Source: Chloroflexota bacterium (GTDB lineage: Bacteria; Chloroflexota; UBA6077; FW602-bin22). From it: a stretch of 64,000 nucleotides of DNA. The notes beneath the pieces are model-generated. The model was not told the origin of the DNA and did no database searches. It saw nothing but the letters and a program-made list of their open reading frames with translations. Both the position numbers and the translations under genes were made by a program. The stretch covers positions 57,530 to 121,529 of the forward strand of contig SCUE01000005.1 in NCBI GenBank assembly GCA_004297775.1. Direction: 5' to 3'. Of this stretch, positions 54,428-63,147 are shown piece by piece; the first letter of the stretch is position 1, and each line of letters starts with the position of its first letter.

Positions 54428-56452
54428 CTACTGAACGACGACCGCGGTCCCGTGGGCGGGAACCGAGATCTCCTGCTCTGCCCGGTAGTCGATTGGCGAT
54501 TCGCCGGGGCGATATAGCCGACCCTTGGACGGGCGGTCAGTCGCCGCGACGCGCGCGGCCGTGGGTTCGTCCTGGTCGTTCATGAGGACGACTGCGATTG
54601 AGCCATCCGTGGCGCGATGCACGCCGTACTCGATTGACCCGGCAACCTCGGCGTCGAGGCGATCGCGGAACACCCCGTTCATCAGGTGTCCGGCCAGTTC
54701 GCGCCGGATCACGTTCGTCGATTGCGCGTAGGCGGCCAGCGCTGACGCGTCCGCCAGACTGCCACGCCACCGCTTGATCTCGAAATCGAGTGGATAGCCA
54801 AGCATTAGCGCGAAGTTCACTCGGTCGAAATCGTACATATCAATGAGGACGGTTTGGATCGTCTCGGGAAACGTGTACTTCCGCAGGCGGCTCTCTTCTC
54901 TCGAGCCCTTGTGGCGGCAGTAGCCGATCTGCACCCATTGGTACAAGGCGTCCCACGGCTCTTCGCCGCAGATCACGAAGTCGAGCCCTTCGGCATCGAG
55001 GGCTGCTCTCAGACGATTCAGGAACTCGTAGTTGCCGGCTGCGAGTGCAGTTCCGGGATTGTGATTGTGCGTCGGGTCGTAGCAAAGGACTGGCGCGGAG
55101 CAGATCTGGTCGTACTGAGTGCCATCGGCACCCAGCTTCGCCATCTTGATCGTCTCGCCGATGATCAAGTCCTGCCACTCTTTGACAGCGGGACACATGA
55201 TGGCATAGCGACCACGGCTTTGATGAATGATGCGGGTATCGAGCGTGTCGTAGCCGTAGTGATTCTGGATTACCTCGCCGTCGCGGTCTTTGGTCGCGAG
55301 GCGAATGAGGTCCTTCTTGAACCGTTCGGTGTTGGCATGTGCACGATTGTTCTTTGAGAACAACAGCACGCGTACGCCCTTCTTGTGGGCGTCATCTATG
55401 GCTGCGCGCAGGCCCTCTTCGCCGCCAAGCCGCGGTTCAGGCGAGAAGTCCGGGTATCCACGTTCGATACCACCAACGTGGAACCCAACCAGATTGATGC
55501 ACGGGAAATCGTACTTCTTTGCGGAGTCCGAGAGCGCCGGCACATCCGCGAACCGGTGATGGATTGCATCGGACTGCGTGTACATAATCGTGTGCTGCCA
55601 ACCCGTGAAGTCGCGGACCCAATCACTCGGAGATGGCAGTTTCATCCAGGTGAGCGCCCAGGCGCGGTAGCGATCAGCCGCCGCATGCCAGTCGCCCCTG
55701 TGTGGCCAAATCACCGAGTTAGGCGAGACCCAGCGTGCACCCGACTGCACGAATGGGTGCTTCGTGACTGCGATGTGGATACCGCTTGCGACTGCCGGCG
55801 GGATCCAACCGTTGCAGGGGTCGGTGTGCGGCTGTTTCTCCAAATGGAAGCAAGTCGTTTGGCCCGATGCGTCCTCAGAGGAGATGTAGAGACCCTCTTC
55901 ACCGTTGTGCAACTCGACAAACTGCATGCCCATGGGACGCGGATACCAGATCGCGCGGCATGGCCACGGGTATCCCCAATTCGGAGCTTCGTCCCGGAAG
56001 TTACGCCATGGATCGCGTGTGTCGTCCGGCAGCAGGATCGTCTTGGCTGGATCACCCACACCCTGGAAGCCACCGACGATCGGTCCCCACACTTCTTCCA
56101 CGATGTGGGGCGAGCGATTGTCAACCTCGATGGTGACATTGGCAGCATCGGTCAAGCGCCAGCGCATCGTGACGCCGATGTCGAGCCGTCCGTTGACGCT
56201 TGTCACGCCGTTCCAGTGCAGGACAGCCTCGCTATCGTTGATGGTGATCATTGGCGTCGCCTGTTCGGTGCCAAACACGTAGTTGGCGACGTAGTCCGGC
56301 AGCGGCACGAGCAGCCTGAAGCTCGCACCGAGGCGCGGCTCGCTGACGAGTTCGGTGCCGGTCAATTGGTTGCGCAGGCTGACGAGGCTGCCGGTTGCGG
56401 CGTCGAACCGAACTGAGATCTGGCCGTTCGAAATTTCGCGATAACTCGCCAC
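54428..56452 (-). CDS. Glycosidase-like protein (DUF6259-type)
   Basis: A 674-residue cytosolic protein with no signal peptide. The N-terminal 230 residues are a beta-sandwich (ISVRFDAATGSLVSLRNQLTG). A TIM-barrel-like centre (about 290-560) has FPCINLVGFHVGGIERGYPDFSPEP-type strands and GADGTQYDQICSAPVLCYDP (parts, about 438-457) with acidic residues at strand ends, as in glycoside hydrolases. The C-terminus is a small beta domain. It resembles the DUF6259 group by overall pattern, which I cannot confirm. GTG with AGGGAGG five bases upstream. Being inside the cell, it would hydrolyse an imported oligosaccharide. Confidence 0.65.
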   Translation of the reverse strand: MASYREISNGQISVRFDAATGSLVSLRNQLTGTELVSEPRLGASFRLLVPLPDYVANYVFGTEQATPMITINDSEAVLHWNGVTSVNGRLDIGVTMRWRLTDAANVTIEVDNRSPHIVEEVWGPIVGGFQGVGDPAKTILLPDDTRDPWRNFRDEAPNWGYPWPCRAIWYPRPMGMQFVELHNGEEGLYISSEDASGQTTCFHLEKQPHTDPCNGWIPPAVASGIHIAVTKHPFVQSGARWVSPNSVIWPHRGDWHAAADRYRAWALTWMKLPSPSDWVRDFTGWQHTIMYTQSDAIHHRFADVPALSDSAKKYDFPCINLVGFHVGGIERGYPDFSPEPRLGGEEGLRAAIDDAHKKGVRVLLFSKNNRAHANTERFKKDLIRLATKDRDGEVIQNHYGYDTLDTRIIHQSRGRYAIMCPAVKEWQDLIIGETIKMAKLGADGTQYDQICSAPVLCYDPTHNHNPGTALAAGNYEFLNRLRAALDAEGLDFVICGEEPWDALYQWVQIGYCRHKGSREESRLRKYTFPETIQTVLIDMYDFDRVNFALMLGYPLDFEIKRWRGSLADASALAAYAQSTNVIRRELAGHLMNGVFRDRLDAEVAGSIEYGVHRATDGSIAVVLMNDQDEPTAARVAATDRPSKGRLYRPGESPIDYRAEQEISVPAHGTAVVVQ

Positions 56453-56490
56453 GAAGTCCTCCCTAGTGGAAATGGTTGTCTGAATGGCGG

Positions 56491-57180
56491 CTAGAGTTTT
56501 TGAAGAATGCGCTCCTTAGCCCGCGCAATATGCGTGCGCATCACACGCTCGGCGTCGGCGGGAATGCGGGTCCGTAGGGCGGCGATGACGTCACGATGCT
56601 CGATGTACGTCTGCGCGATCATCTGCCCGTGGCTGTGGGCGAAGTACATCAAACGCATGGTGGGACCTGCGAGACGCCGAAAGGCATCGCGCACGTAGAG
56701 GTTGCCGCCAGCGTCCGCGATCAGACTATGAAACAAGATGTCACGCTGAACCGTGTCGAAGAGATCCGCGGCCTCGCCGGCCCGCTCCATTGCGCGCGTG
56801 GTTTCATCGAGGTCGTCGAGCTGCTGGTCAGTTGCGCGTTCGCTGACGAGCCTTGCCAAGAGCCCCTCGATCGCCTGTCGGGCTTCGTACGCCTGCTGAA
56901 GCTCGAAGATCCCGATTTCGGCGACGGTCATTCCGCGCCGCGGGACCGAACGCACGAGGTACTCCTCAACCAGTCGGTGCAGCGCCTCACGCAACGGGGT
57001 ACGGCCGCAGCCGAGACGCTGCATTAGGGTAGTTTCGATGATCGGCGCGCCTGGACGCAGTTCCAGCGTGATGATTAGTCGCCGGAGATCGTGTGCAACG
57101 CGATCACTGATGCGATCCGCGGAAGCGTCTTCCGGCCCCAAGCCGGAAAGCACGGCCGTGACTCGGGCCGCCTCGCTCAA
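56491..57180 (-). CDS. GntR-family transcriptional regulator, FCD (FadR) subgroup
   Basis: A 229-residue DNA-binding regulator. The winged helix-turn-helix (about 25-90) contains TLMQRLGCGRTPLREALHRL. The C-terminal FCD ligand domain (about 98-225) starts ELQQAYEARQAIEGLLARL and keeps the acid and His residues used for metal or acid-ligand binding: DILFHSLIADAGGN, YIEHRDVIAAL and MRTHIARAK. FCD members usually bind sugar acids, dicarboxylates or related metabolites. It is the first gene of the catabolic operon and probably controls it. A TTG at 57180 is the first possible start after an in-frame stop; GTG 57153 is an alternative. Confidence 0.87.
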   Translation of the reverse strand: MSEAARVTAVLSGLGPEDASADRISDRVAHDLRRLIITLELRPGAPIIETTLMQRLGCGRTPLREALHRLVEEYLVRSVPRRGMTVAEIGIFELQQAYEARQAIEGLLARLVSERATDQQLDDLDETTRAMERAGEAADLFDTVQRDILFHSLIADAGGNLYVRDAFRRLAGPTMRLMYFAHSHGQMIAQTYIEHRDVIAALRTRIPADAERVMRTHIARAKERILQKL

Positions 57181-57241
57181 GCGCCGTTACCCATCTTGCG
57201 CACCGAACTTCGCCCCCAGAACCATTCCGCTTCTTGCGGCG

Positions 57242-57271
57242 ATCGTAATATACGCCTGATACACAAGTCAA
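57242..57271 (-). promoter_or_regulatory. Promoter of the GntR catabolic operon
   Basis: TTGACT (57266-57271), an 18-base spacer and TACGAT (57242-57247) on the minus strand, lying in an AT-rich island (about 57240-57310) that stands out in this GC-rich window. Predicted leader about 55 bases. Operator half-sites for the GntR protein may be here, such as TATAC/GTATA and ATACACAA, but I see no convincing palindrome. Confidence 0.5.
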
Positions 57272-57478
57272 TATCCTTTCAGAGTACTGGCGATATATTT
57301 TCTGTTGATAGCGTCGAGACGTGGCCCGGCGAAAATCGACCGTGCTCGCTCCCAGAGCTTGCTGGATGGCTGCCGGTTCGAGCGCAGACTACACTGGCGC
57401 CCGATCGGACTCGCACAACGAACGAATCCCAGCGCGACGGCACGTCACTGCCTTGCGGTCGTGTCGTCTCGCCCCGGC
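57272..57478. other. Spacer upstream of the GntR operon
   Basis: AT-rich at its 57272-57310 end. No gene, terminator or RNA is clear. It separates the end of the lipoprotein gene from the operon promoter. Confidence 0.4.
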
Positions 57479-57898
57479 CTACCTTGGTCGCGATTGAGGC
57501 GCGAGTGCCGACTCGGCTAGCCAGCCGCGTCGCAGGCCGTCGAAGGACCGCACGGCGTAGAAGCGATCCGGGCTATCGCCATAGGCAGCGATCAGCAACA
57601 CGCTCTCGCCAGGCTGTACGACGACGCCATTGCGATCTGCGCCGCCGCCCGGCGCTTCACTGAGGAACACCTGTCGCGAAAGCGGGCGTCCGCTCCGCTC
57701 GTCGACCTCCGCGATCTTGCTGAGGTAGCTGTCAATCGGCGTACCTTCGACTCGCACGGCCCCGACCCACGATGGCGTCGATTTTGGTGGCGGACTGACT
57801 CGATCCATCACGGCGCGCCGAAGTCCGCAGCCGTTTGAGGTGGCCACGAGCACCGCAATCGCGAGCCAGGCAGCGAGCGCGGGTCTGCGTCTAGCCAA
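57479..57898 (-). CDS. Small lipoprotein, unrecognised
   Basis: A 139-residue exported protein. Signal sequence LAAWLAIAVLVATSNGC (about 8-24) has a possible lipobox Cys. The mature part has no clear family: a WVGAVRVEGTPIDSYL segment, and a beta-rich C-terminus VVVQPGESVLLIAAYGDSPDRFYAV, GLRRGWLAESAL that looks like an SH3-like barrel. The TTG at 57898 overlaps the kelch gene's stop by 8 bases, so the small protein is translated together with it and is likely its partner at the cell surface. Confidence 0.62.
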   Translation of the reverse strand: MARRRPALAAWLAIAVLVATSNGCGLRRAVMDRVSPPPKSTPSWVGAVRVEGTPIDSYLSKIAEVDERSGRPLSRQVFLSEAPGGGADRNGVVVQPGESVLLIAAYGDSPDRFYAVRSFDGLRRGWLAESALAPQSRPR

Positions 57899-60800
57899 AG
57901 GTCGTGAGACGCGGCGAGATCGGCACGACAACCCGATTGGCTGCCCGGTACGGCGTCCCATAGACGGCGTACAAGTTCCCGTCCGACGATCCGACATAGA
58001 CGAGACCCTCGCCGCCGATCATTGGAGATGAGGCGCGTGGTCCGTTTTCCGATGGTCCATGCAGGGTGAACGCCCAACGGACCAGCCCGCCCGAATCGAT
58101 CGCGCAAAGCATCGCGCTTGGGCTGCCGCCGGGCCGAATCGCTTGTACAACGATGACGCCGTCGGCGCCGACAGCCGGCGTGCTGGTGACGCGGCCGCCC
58201 GGCAGGCAGGAGTTCGTTCTCCAGCGCAGGCCGCCGTTTTGATCGATCGCGTAGACGTATTCACCGGCGCCGATGTAGGCGGTGCCGGCCGCGTCGGTCG
58301 CGGCCGACGAGTAGAGGATCGCATCGTCGGTGCGATAGGTCCATCGAAGGAGACCGCTGGCCGTCAACGCGTGCAAGCCGCTCGACGATCCGACATAGAT
58401 GGTGCCGTCCGGACCGATCGACGGCGACGACGAGGTGAAGCCGAGCGTTTCCGAGGTCCAGCGGCGTGTGCCGCTCGCGCCGTTGATCGCGATCAGCGTT
58501 CCGGACGGTTCGAACGTGCCGACGTAGATCGTGCCGTCGGCGGCCAGCGCGGGCGACGAACCCCCGAGAACGCCGACGGCGGACGTCCAACTCGCGGCCC
58601 CGTTGACGACGCCGTAGAGGTTCCCGCCGGCCGTGGTGGCGACGCCGAAGTAGATGGTCGGGTTCGTCACGTTGTTGGAGTTGACAAGGAGGGCAAACGC
58701 TGGTTCGATCGTGCCGGACGCGGCGGCGCTGAAACTCCAGCGTGTCGTGCCGGTACTGTTGAGCGCATACAGAATGTTGTTGGTCAGGTCGGCACCGATT
58801 GCGTAGACGGTTCCGTCCTGCCCGACCTGAACGGGACCAGACCGCAAGCCGACCTCACGCCGCCATCGGAGTTGCCCGTCGGCGCCGATGGCGTAGACGA
58901 AGCCTCCGGCGCCGAAGTAGATGCTGCCGTCCGGGCCGAGGACCGGTGCCGAGACGATCGACGTGGAGGCGGCGTTGTACCGCCAACGTTCGAGCACCGT
59001 CGATGGCACGCGCGCGGACGAGCGGCCAGAATGCCGTTCGTCGTGCATGTACTGAGACCATTGATCGGCCGGAACCGTCGGGGTTGCATTGGCGGCTGGC
59101 GTGCTCGTGGGTGCGCTGCCAGGTGCATCGATGACTCCCTCTTCGACCGCGGCAACCGCCGAAATCGACCGCGATCCACCGACAACGTAGATCCGGCCGT
59201 TCGTTGCGATCGCGGCGCCGAGGCCCGTGCGCGGAATGCTGAGACTGTTCCGCGTCGTCCAGTTGCCAGATGCGATCTCGTACTCCTCGACGAGGGCGAG
59301 ATCGCCGGTGCCGTTTCGACCGCCGATCGCGTAGAGCCGGTTGTCGGATGCGACGACGAGCGCGAGGTCCGCGCGCGCGGTCGGCATCGCCGATCGCGTT
59401 GTCCAGGTGTTCGTCGCCGGATCGAACTCCTCGAATGTCCCGAGGAATGCGCCACTGGCGACGCCGCCGAGGGCGTACACGCGACCGTTCGCGGCCGCGA
59501 CGATCGCGAGGCCGGAGCGCGCGGTCGGCATCGCCGTTCGCGCCACCCACCCGTTTGCTTGCGGGTCGAACTCTTCATTCGTTGCGACTTCGACGCCGCC
59601 GGAATTCAATCCTCCGATGGCGTAAATCCGGCCATTCGTCGCGGCGGCGACGCCGAGTCCGGATCGCGCGGTGGGCATCGCCGCCCGCGACAGCCATTGA
59701 TTGGTCGCCGGGTTGTACTCCTCGTTGGCGGTGACCGGGGCGACTCCGCGAAACCCACCGATCGTGTAGATGCGACCGTTGGTGGCATAGGCCATGCCGG
59801 CCTCTTTGCGCGCGGTTGGCATCGCGCTCCGGGTCGTCCAGCGCCGGGTGGCGGGATCGTACTCTTCGAGCGTCGCGAGCTCGGTCGCGTAGTCGGTGCC
59901 GCCGACGGCGTAGACCTTTCCGTTCCCGGCCGCGGCCATCGAGAGGCCGAGTCGAGCCGACGGCAGGCTGGTTCGGGTCGTCCATTGATTCGTGACCGGG
60001 TCGTATTCGTCGATCGTGGCCAGGTAGCCGGAGGCGTTCGAGCCGCCGATCAAATACAGGCGACCGGATGACGCCGCGACCAGCGATGCGCCAGTCCTGG
60101 CGACGGGTAGGCTCGCCCGGGTCGCCCACGTGTTGGTGTCGGGATCGAACTCCTCGAACGTTGTCGTGGCAGCGCCGCCGGCGACCGTCCCACCGGCTAC
60201 GTAGATGCGCTGGTTCGTCGCGAGCGCCGCCGCCGAATCGGCGCGGGCGGTCGGGAGCGCAGCACGCGTCGTCCAGACTCCCGCGTTCGGGTCATATTCG
60301 TCGACATTGCTCAGATAGGTGGTCGTCGCCGTCAGCAGGCCGCCGAAGAGATACACGCGACCGTTTGCGCCGGCCGCGGCCGAGGCGGAGGCGCGCGCGG
60401 CGATCAGCGCCGCGCGCGCCGTCCACGTATCCGTCGTGGGGTTGTACTCGTCGACATTGTTGACGACGGCGCCGGTTGAGTTCGCGCCGCCGATCGCGTA
60501 CACGCGACCGTTGGCGCTGGCGGCGGCGATACCGCGTCGGGCGACCGAGAGTGCCGCGCGCGACGACCAACGATCCGCGAAGGCATCGTACCGCTCGACA
60601 CTGGCGGTGACCGCGGCGGCGCCGGTCCACGTTCGGCCGCCGATTGCGTACACGAGGCCGTCGCTGTTCAGCGTCACGCCATGTTCCGAGCGCGGATTCG
60701 ACATCGTGCCGCGGCTGACCCAGGTTCGGCCAATGGGGTCGTACCGATCGACGCTGGTGAGGTAGCCGCCATTCGTCGCGACTGCCGAGCTGTATCCACC

Positions 60801-60989
60801 GACCACGAGCACGCGGCCGTCGTTCAACGTGACTGCGCCCGAGTTGACGCGCGTGACGAAGGTGTCGGATAGCCGCGTCCAGGTGACATAACCTGGCTCG
60901 GCGTGCGTCAGCAGCGGGCCACGCCAGGCCAGGCTGAACACGGCGGCAACGGCGATGCCGAGCGCCAGAAGTCGACTCGTCGGGCGCAC
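57891..60989 (-). CDS. Secreted protein with 12 kelch motifs and a PQQ-like propeller
   Basis: A 1032-residue exported protein. After a hydrophobic signal (LLALGIAVAAVFSLAW, about 7-22) come 12 kelch motifs, each about 48 residues, with GRVYAIGG-type strands (about 25-640), enough for two six-bladed propellers. A linker rich in Thr/Pro/Ala follows, then about 8 PQQ-type repeats (DGTIYVG and GTRRWTSE style, about 660-1020) that form a third propeller. No enzyme motif. Start: second GTG at 60989 is chosen since TACTAT ends 8 bases upstream; the first GTG at 60995 is 2 bases from the box. Role probably in surface recognition or adhesion. Confidence 0.85.
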   Translation of the reverse strand: MRPTSRLLALGIAVAAVFSLAWRGPLLTHAEPGYVTWTRLSDTFVTRVNSGAVTLNDGRVLVVGGYSSAVATNGGYLTSVDRYDPIGRTWVSRGTMSNPRSEHGVTLNSDGLVYAIGGRTWTGAAAVTASVERYDAFADRWSSRAALSVARRGIAAASANGRVYAIGGANSTGAVVNNVDEYNPTTDTWTARAALIAARASASAAAGANGRVYLFGGLLTATTTYLSNVDEYDPNAGVWTTRAALPTARADSAAALATNQRIYVAGGTVAGGAATTTFEEFDPDTNTWATRASLPVARTGASLVAASSGRLYLIGGSNASGYLATIDEYDPVTNQWTTRTSLPSARLGLSMAAAGNGKVYAVGGTDYATELATLEEYDPATRRWTTRSAMPTARKEAGMAYATNGRIYTIGGFRGVAPVTANEEYNPATNQWLSRAAMPTARSGLGVAAATNGRIYAIGGLNSGGVEVATNEEFDPQANGWVARTAMPTARSGLAIVAAANGRVYALGGVASGAFLGTFEEFDPATNTWTTRSAMPTARADLALVVASDNRLYAIGGRNGTGDLALVEEYEIASGNWTTRNSLSIPRTGLGAAIATNGRIYVVGGSRSISAVAAVEEGVIDAPGSAPTSTPAANATPTVPADQWSQYMHDERHSGRSSARVPSTVLERWRYNAASTSIVSAPVLGPDGSIYFGAGGFVYAIGADGQLRWRREVGLRSGPVQVGQDGTVYAIGADLTNNILYALNSTGTTRWSFSAAASGTIEPAFALLVNSNNVTNPTIYFGVATTAGGNLYGVVNGAASWTSAVGVLGGSSPALAADGTIYVGTFEPSGTLIAINGASGTRRWTSETLGFTSSSPSIGPDGTIYVGSSSGLHALTASGLLRWTYRTDDAILYSSAATDAAGTAYIGAGEYVYAIDQNGGLRWRTNSCLPGGRVTSTPAVGADGVIVVQAIRPGGSPSAMLCAIDSGGLVRWAFTLHGPSENGPRASSPMIGGEGLVYVGSSDGNLYAVYGTPYRAANRVVVPISPRLTTFG

Positions 60990-60997
60990 GTTCACCG

Positions 60998-61003
60998 ATA
61001 GTA
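60998..61003 (-). promoter_or_regulatory. -10-like box, leaderless start of kelch gene
   Basis: TACTAT on the minus strand ends 8 bases before GTG 60989 and only 2 before GTG 60995, which favours 60989. It is divergent from wecB; the two starts are 53 bases apart. Confidence 0.5.
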
Positions 61004-61030
61004 TCGGGCGGAAAATTAGAAAGGTCAGGC

Positions 61031-61036
61031 TAGAAT
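61031..61036 (+). promoter_or_regulatory. -10-like box, leaderless start of wecB
   Basis: TAGAAT ends 6 bases before GTG 61043. No Shine-Dalgarno is present. Confidence 0.5.
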
Positions 61037-61042
61037 CGGCCG

Positions 61043-62149
61043 GTGCCGAGGGTAGCGATCATCCTGGGTACGCGTCCAGAGGCGGTCAAGATGGCCCCCA
61101 TCGTCCTGGCGATGGCCGAGGCGCCCGATTTCGAGCCCCGAGTCATTTCGACCGGGCAGCACCGCGAGATGCTCAACCAGACGCTGGCGGTTTTTGGCAT
61201 TCGGCCGGATCGCGACCTGGACTTGATGCGGCCGGGCAGCACGCTGTCGGACGCTCTATCGCGGCACGTCGCGGCGCTGGATGTCGCGTTGGCGGACGAG
61301 CGCCCCGACTTCGTCCTGGTGCAGGGTGATACGACGACCGTGCTCGCCGGGGCCCTGGCGGCCGCCTATCGCCGCATTCCTCTCGGGCACGTGGAAGCGG
61401 GTCTGCGCGTCGGGACGCTCGACGAACCGTTTCCCGAGGAGATCAATCGACGCGCGACGACACCCCTGGCGACGCTGCACTTCGCGCCGACTCGGCGCGC
61501 GGCCGAGAACCTCTACCGGGAGAACGTGCCGCGGGAGCGGGTGTTCGTGACTGGAAACACGGTCGTCGACGCGCTCGGGATCATCGCGGGACGGCTTGGG
61601 TCCGGGTCGGGCCGTTCGGGTTCGGTGACACGGACGATCCTCGTGACCCTGCACCGTCGGGAGAATCTCGGGGAGCCGATGGCCGAGGTCTGCCGGGCTC
61701 TTCGTGACATCATCGACCGGTTCGACGATGTCGAGATTGTGTTTCCGATGCATCGCAATCCGGCCGTGCGCGAGGTGATCGGGCCGATCCTCGGCGATCA
61801 TCCGCGGGTGCGCCTCGTCGAGCCACTTGACTACGTTGAGCTGATTGGCCAACTGCGTGATGCGTATGTCTGCGTCACCGATTCGGGCGGAATCCAGGAA
61901 GAGGCGCCGACGTTTGGGACGCCAGTTCTGGTGGCGCGTGCGACGACCGAACGGCCGGAGGCGATCGAGGCCGGCTGCGCCCGGCTGGTGGGAACGGCGC
62001 GGATCGCGGTCCGATCGGCACTGATGGAGCTCCTCAGCGACGCCGCGGCGCGGGAGAAGATGGCGCGGGTCGGCAATCCGTTCGGTGACGGGCACGCCGC
62101 GGCGCGCATTCTCGACGCCATCCGTCGCTACTTCTCCGGGCGCGGGTAG
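61043..62149 (+). CDS. wecB: UDP-N-acetylglucosamine 2-epimerase (non-hydrolysing)
   Basis: A 368-residue cytosolic enzyme that converts UDP-GlcNAc to UDP-ManNAc, used for cell-wall teichoic-acid-like polymers or capsule. VAIILGTRPEAVKMAPIVLAM (parts, about 3-23), QGDTTTVLAGALAAAYR (about 94-110), HVEAGLRVG and PFPEEINRRAT (about 117-137) and VTDSGGIQEEAPTFGTPVLV (about 278-297) are all diagnostic, including the active-site Asp, Glu and His residues. Full length. The start is set by the TAGAAT box. No other polymer gene is adjacent. Confidence 0.95.
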   Translation: MPRVAIILGTRPEAVKMAPIVLAMAEAPDFEPRVISTGQHREMLNQTLAVFGIRPDRDLDLMRPGSTLSDALSRHVAALDVALADERPDFVLVQGDTTTVLAGALAAAYRRIPLGHVEAGLRVGTLDEPFPEEINRRATTPLATLHFAPTRRAAENLYRENVPRERVFVTGNTVVDALGIIAGRLGSGSGRSGSVTRTILVTLHRRENLGEPMAEVCRALRDIIDRFDDVEIVFPMHRNPAVREVIGPILGDHPRVRLVEPLDYVELIGQLRDAYVCVTDSGGIQEEAPTFGTPVLVARATTERPEAIEAGCARLVGTARIAVRSALMELLSDAAAREKMARVGNPFGDGHAAARILDAIRRYFSGRG

Positions 62150-62268
62150 CCGTTGGCGCGAATGGGCGTCGCAGATGGGTTCGGGGCTCTGAGTCCTACC
62201 TGGCCGGAGGAATCGTGAGAAGCGCGTAAGAAACGGCGCGCCAAACGAACGTGGACAGGACCCGGTGG

Positions 62269-62274
62269 TAAGAT
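62269..62274 (+). promoter_or_regulatory. -10-like box upstream of SWIM-like gene
   Basis: TAAGAT about 24 bases before GTG 62299, with AGGTGA just before the start: a leadered gene. Confidence 0.4.
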
Positions 62275-62298
62275 GCTCTCAGTTGGATAGGTGAGCCC

Positions 62299-62700
62299 GT
62301 GCGGCGACGAACGAAGGTCATCTCGGGTTTGGCGGTGGCGGGCGCCACGGCGGGTCTGGCGACCCTGGTGGCATTTCGCGTCCGCGCCAACCGCGCGACG
62401 GTGAGATTCGACGACGGACACAGCGCGGTCGCGACCGTGCTATCGACTGGCGAAGTCAGCGTGACCTGCGCGTGCGGTCGACCCGATTGCGATCACGGCC
62501 ACGCCGCGGCAGTCGTCGCGGCCGCGCGCGTGCCGCGAGCTGGCAACGCGCTGTGGCACACGCTTCGGCGTTCGCTCGACGATCTCGTGCGCCGTCCGTC
62601 GGCCGAGAACGCTGAGACCACCGCCGGCGTCGGCCAGGGCGTGTTCGAGACCGAAGGGCTCACGATGACGCGTGGTGGAGATCACACCGTCGCCCGCTAA
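62299..62700 (+). CDS. Membrane-anchored small protein with SWIM-like CxC...CxH motif
   Basis: A 133-residue protein. A hydrophobic N-terminus (VISGLAVAGATAGLATLVAF, about 7-26) anchors it. Residues 33-75 contain TVRFDDGHSAVATVL followed by SVTCACGRPDCDHGHAAAVVAAA. The spacing C-x-C-x4-C-x-H and the helix after it match the SWIM zinc-binding pattern. SWIM domains are normally in cytosolic DNA or protein partners; the short length and membrane anchor here are unusual. The C-terminal third is unrecognised. GTG with AGGTGA close upstream. Confidence 0.6.
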   Translation: MRRRTKVISGLAVAGATAGLATLVAFRVRANRATVRFDDGHSAVATVLSTGEVSVTCACGRPDCDHGHAAAVVAAARVPRAGNALWHTLRRSLDDLVRRPSAENAETTAGVGQGVFETEGLTMTRGGDHTVAR

Positions 62701-62704
62701 CGGT

Positions 62705-62732
62705 CATAATGGCGCCGAATCCTGATTGGAGG
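62705..62732 (+). promoter_or_regulatory. -10 box and Shine-Dalgarno of cupin-oxidoreductase unit
   Basis: CATAAT at 62705-62710 and GGAGG at 62728-62732, 7 bases before GTG 62740. Confidence 0.45.
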
Positions 62733-62739
62733 CGGCACA

Positions 62740-63141
62740 GTGACCGATGCATCGCCATTCCTTCTCAGCAAGGACACGCTCAGCCTGACGGTGGATGCCG
62801 TCATCAAGGCGAAGGGCCCTGGTAAGTGGGGGGAGCGTATCAAGGTCGATGACAAGTTCACGATCACAGTGATTCAGCAACCACCGGGCACGCCAAACGA
62901 CCACCACTACCACCTCGAAAATGAGGTCTGGTATATCTACAAGGGCGAGTTGACCTGGCAGTACGAGCATCACCCGAAGCCGGTGCGGGTGAAAGCCGGC
63001 GATTTTGTGTTCGCGCCGGCAAATCTGTGGCACCACATCGAGCCGGTCGGGACCGAAACGACGATTCGGATCGCCATGACGCCGACGGGCGAATTCCACC
63101 GCTATGATCGGCCCGGCTGCAAGCAGCTTCCCAAGGAGTAG
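62740..63141 (+). CDS. Cupin-domain protein
   Basis: A 133-residue cupin. Motif 1 is DHHYHLENEVWYIYKGELTW (about 48-67) with paired His, and motif 2 is GDFVFAPANLWHHIEPVG (about 87-104). GTG with GGAGG 7 bases upstream. A Gfo/Idh oxidoreductase gene follows at 6 bases, so the two form a unit and probably act on the same sugar or cyclitol; cupins beside such dehydrogenases are often isomerases, which is an inference here. Confidence 0.82.
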   Translation: MTDASPFLLSKDTLSLTVDAVIKAKGPGKWGERIKVDDKFTITVIQQPPGTPNDHHYHLENEVWYIYKGELTWQYEHHPKPVRVKAGDFVFAPANLWHHIEPVGTETTIRIAMTPTGEFHRYDRPGCKQLPKE

Positions 63142-63147
63142 TCTCTC

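Noticed and set aside
57340..57470. tRNA-like segment (GGTTCGAGCG)
   Set aside because: No acceptor stem, anticodon arm or CCA context fits around it. I found no convincing tRNA anywhere in the window.
58059..60071. 670-codon + strand frame
   Set aside because: It is antisense to the kelch repeats. Its regular Arg/Gly pattern mirrors the repeat period and is not a protein family.
57891..60989. Repeated DNA as a CRISPR array
   Set aside because: The roughly 145-base period comes from kelch coding units. The units diverge and lack short identical repeats with unique spacers.
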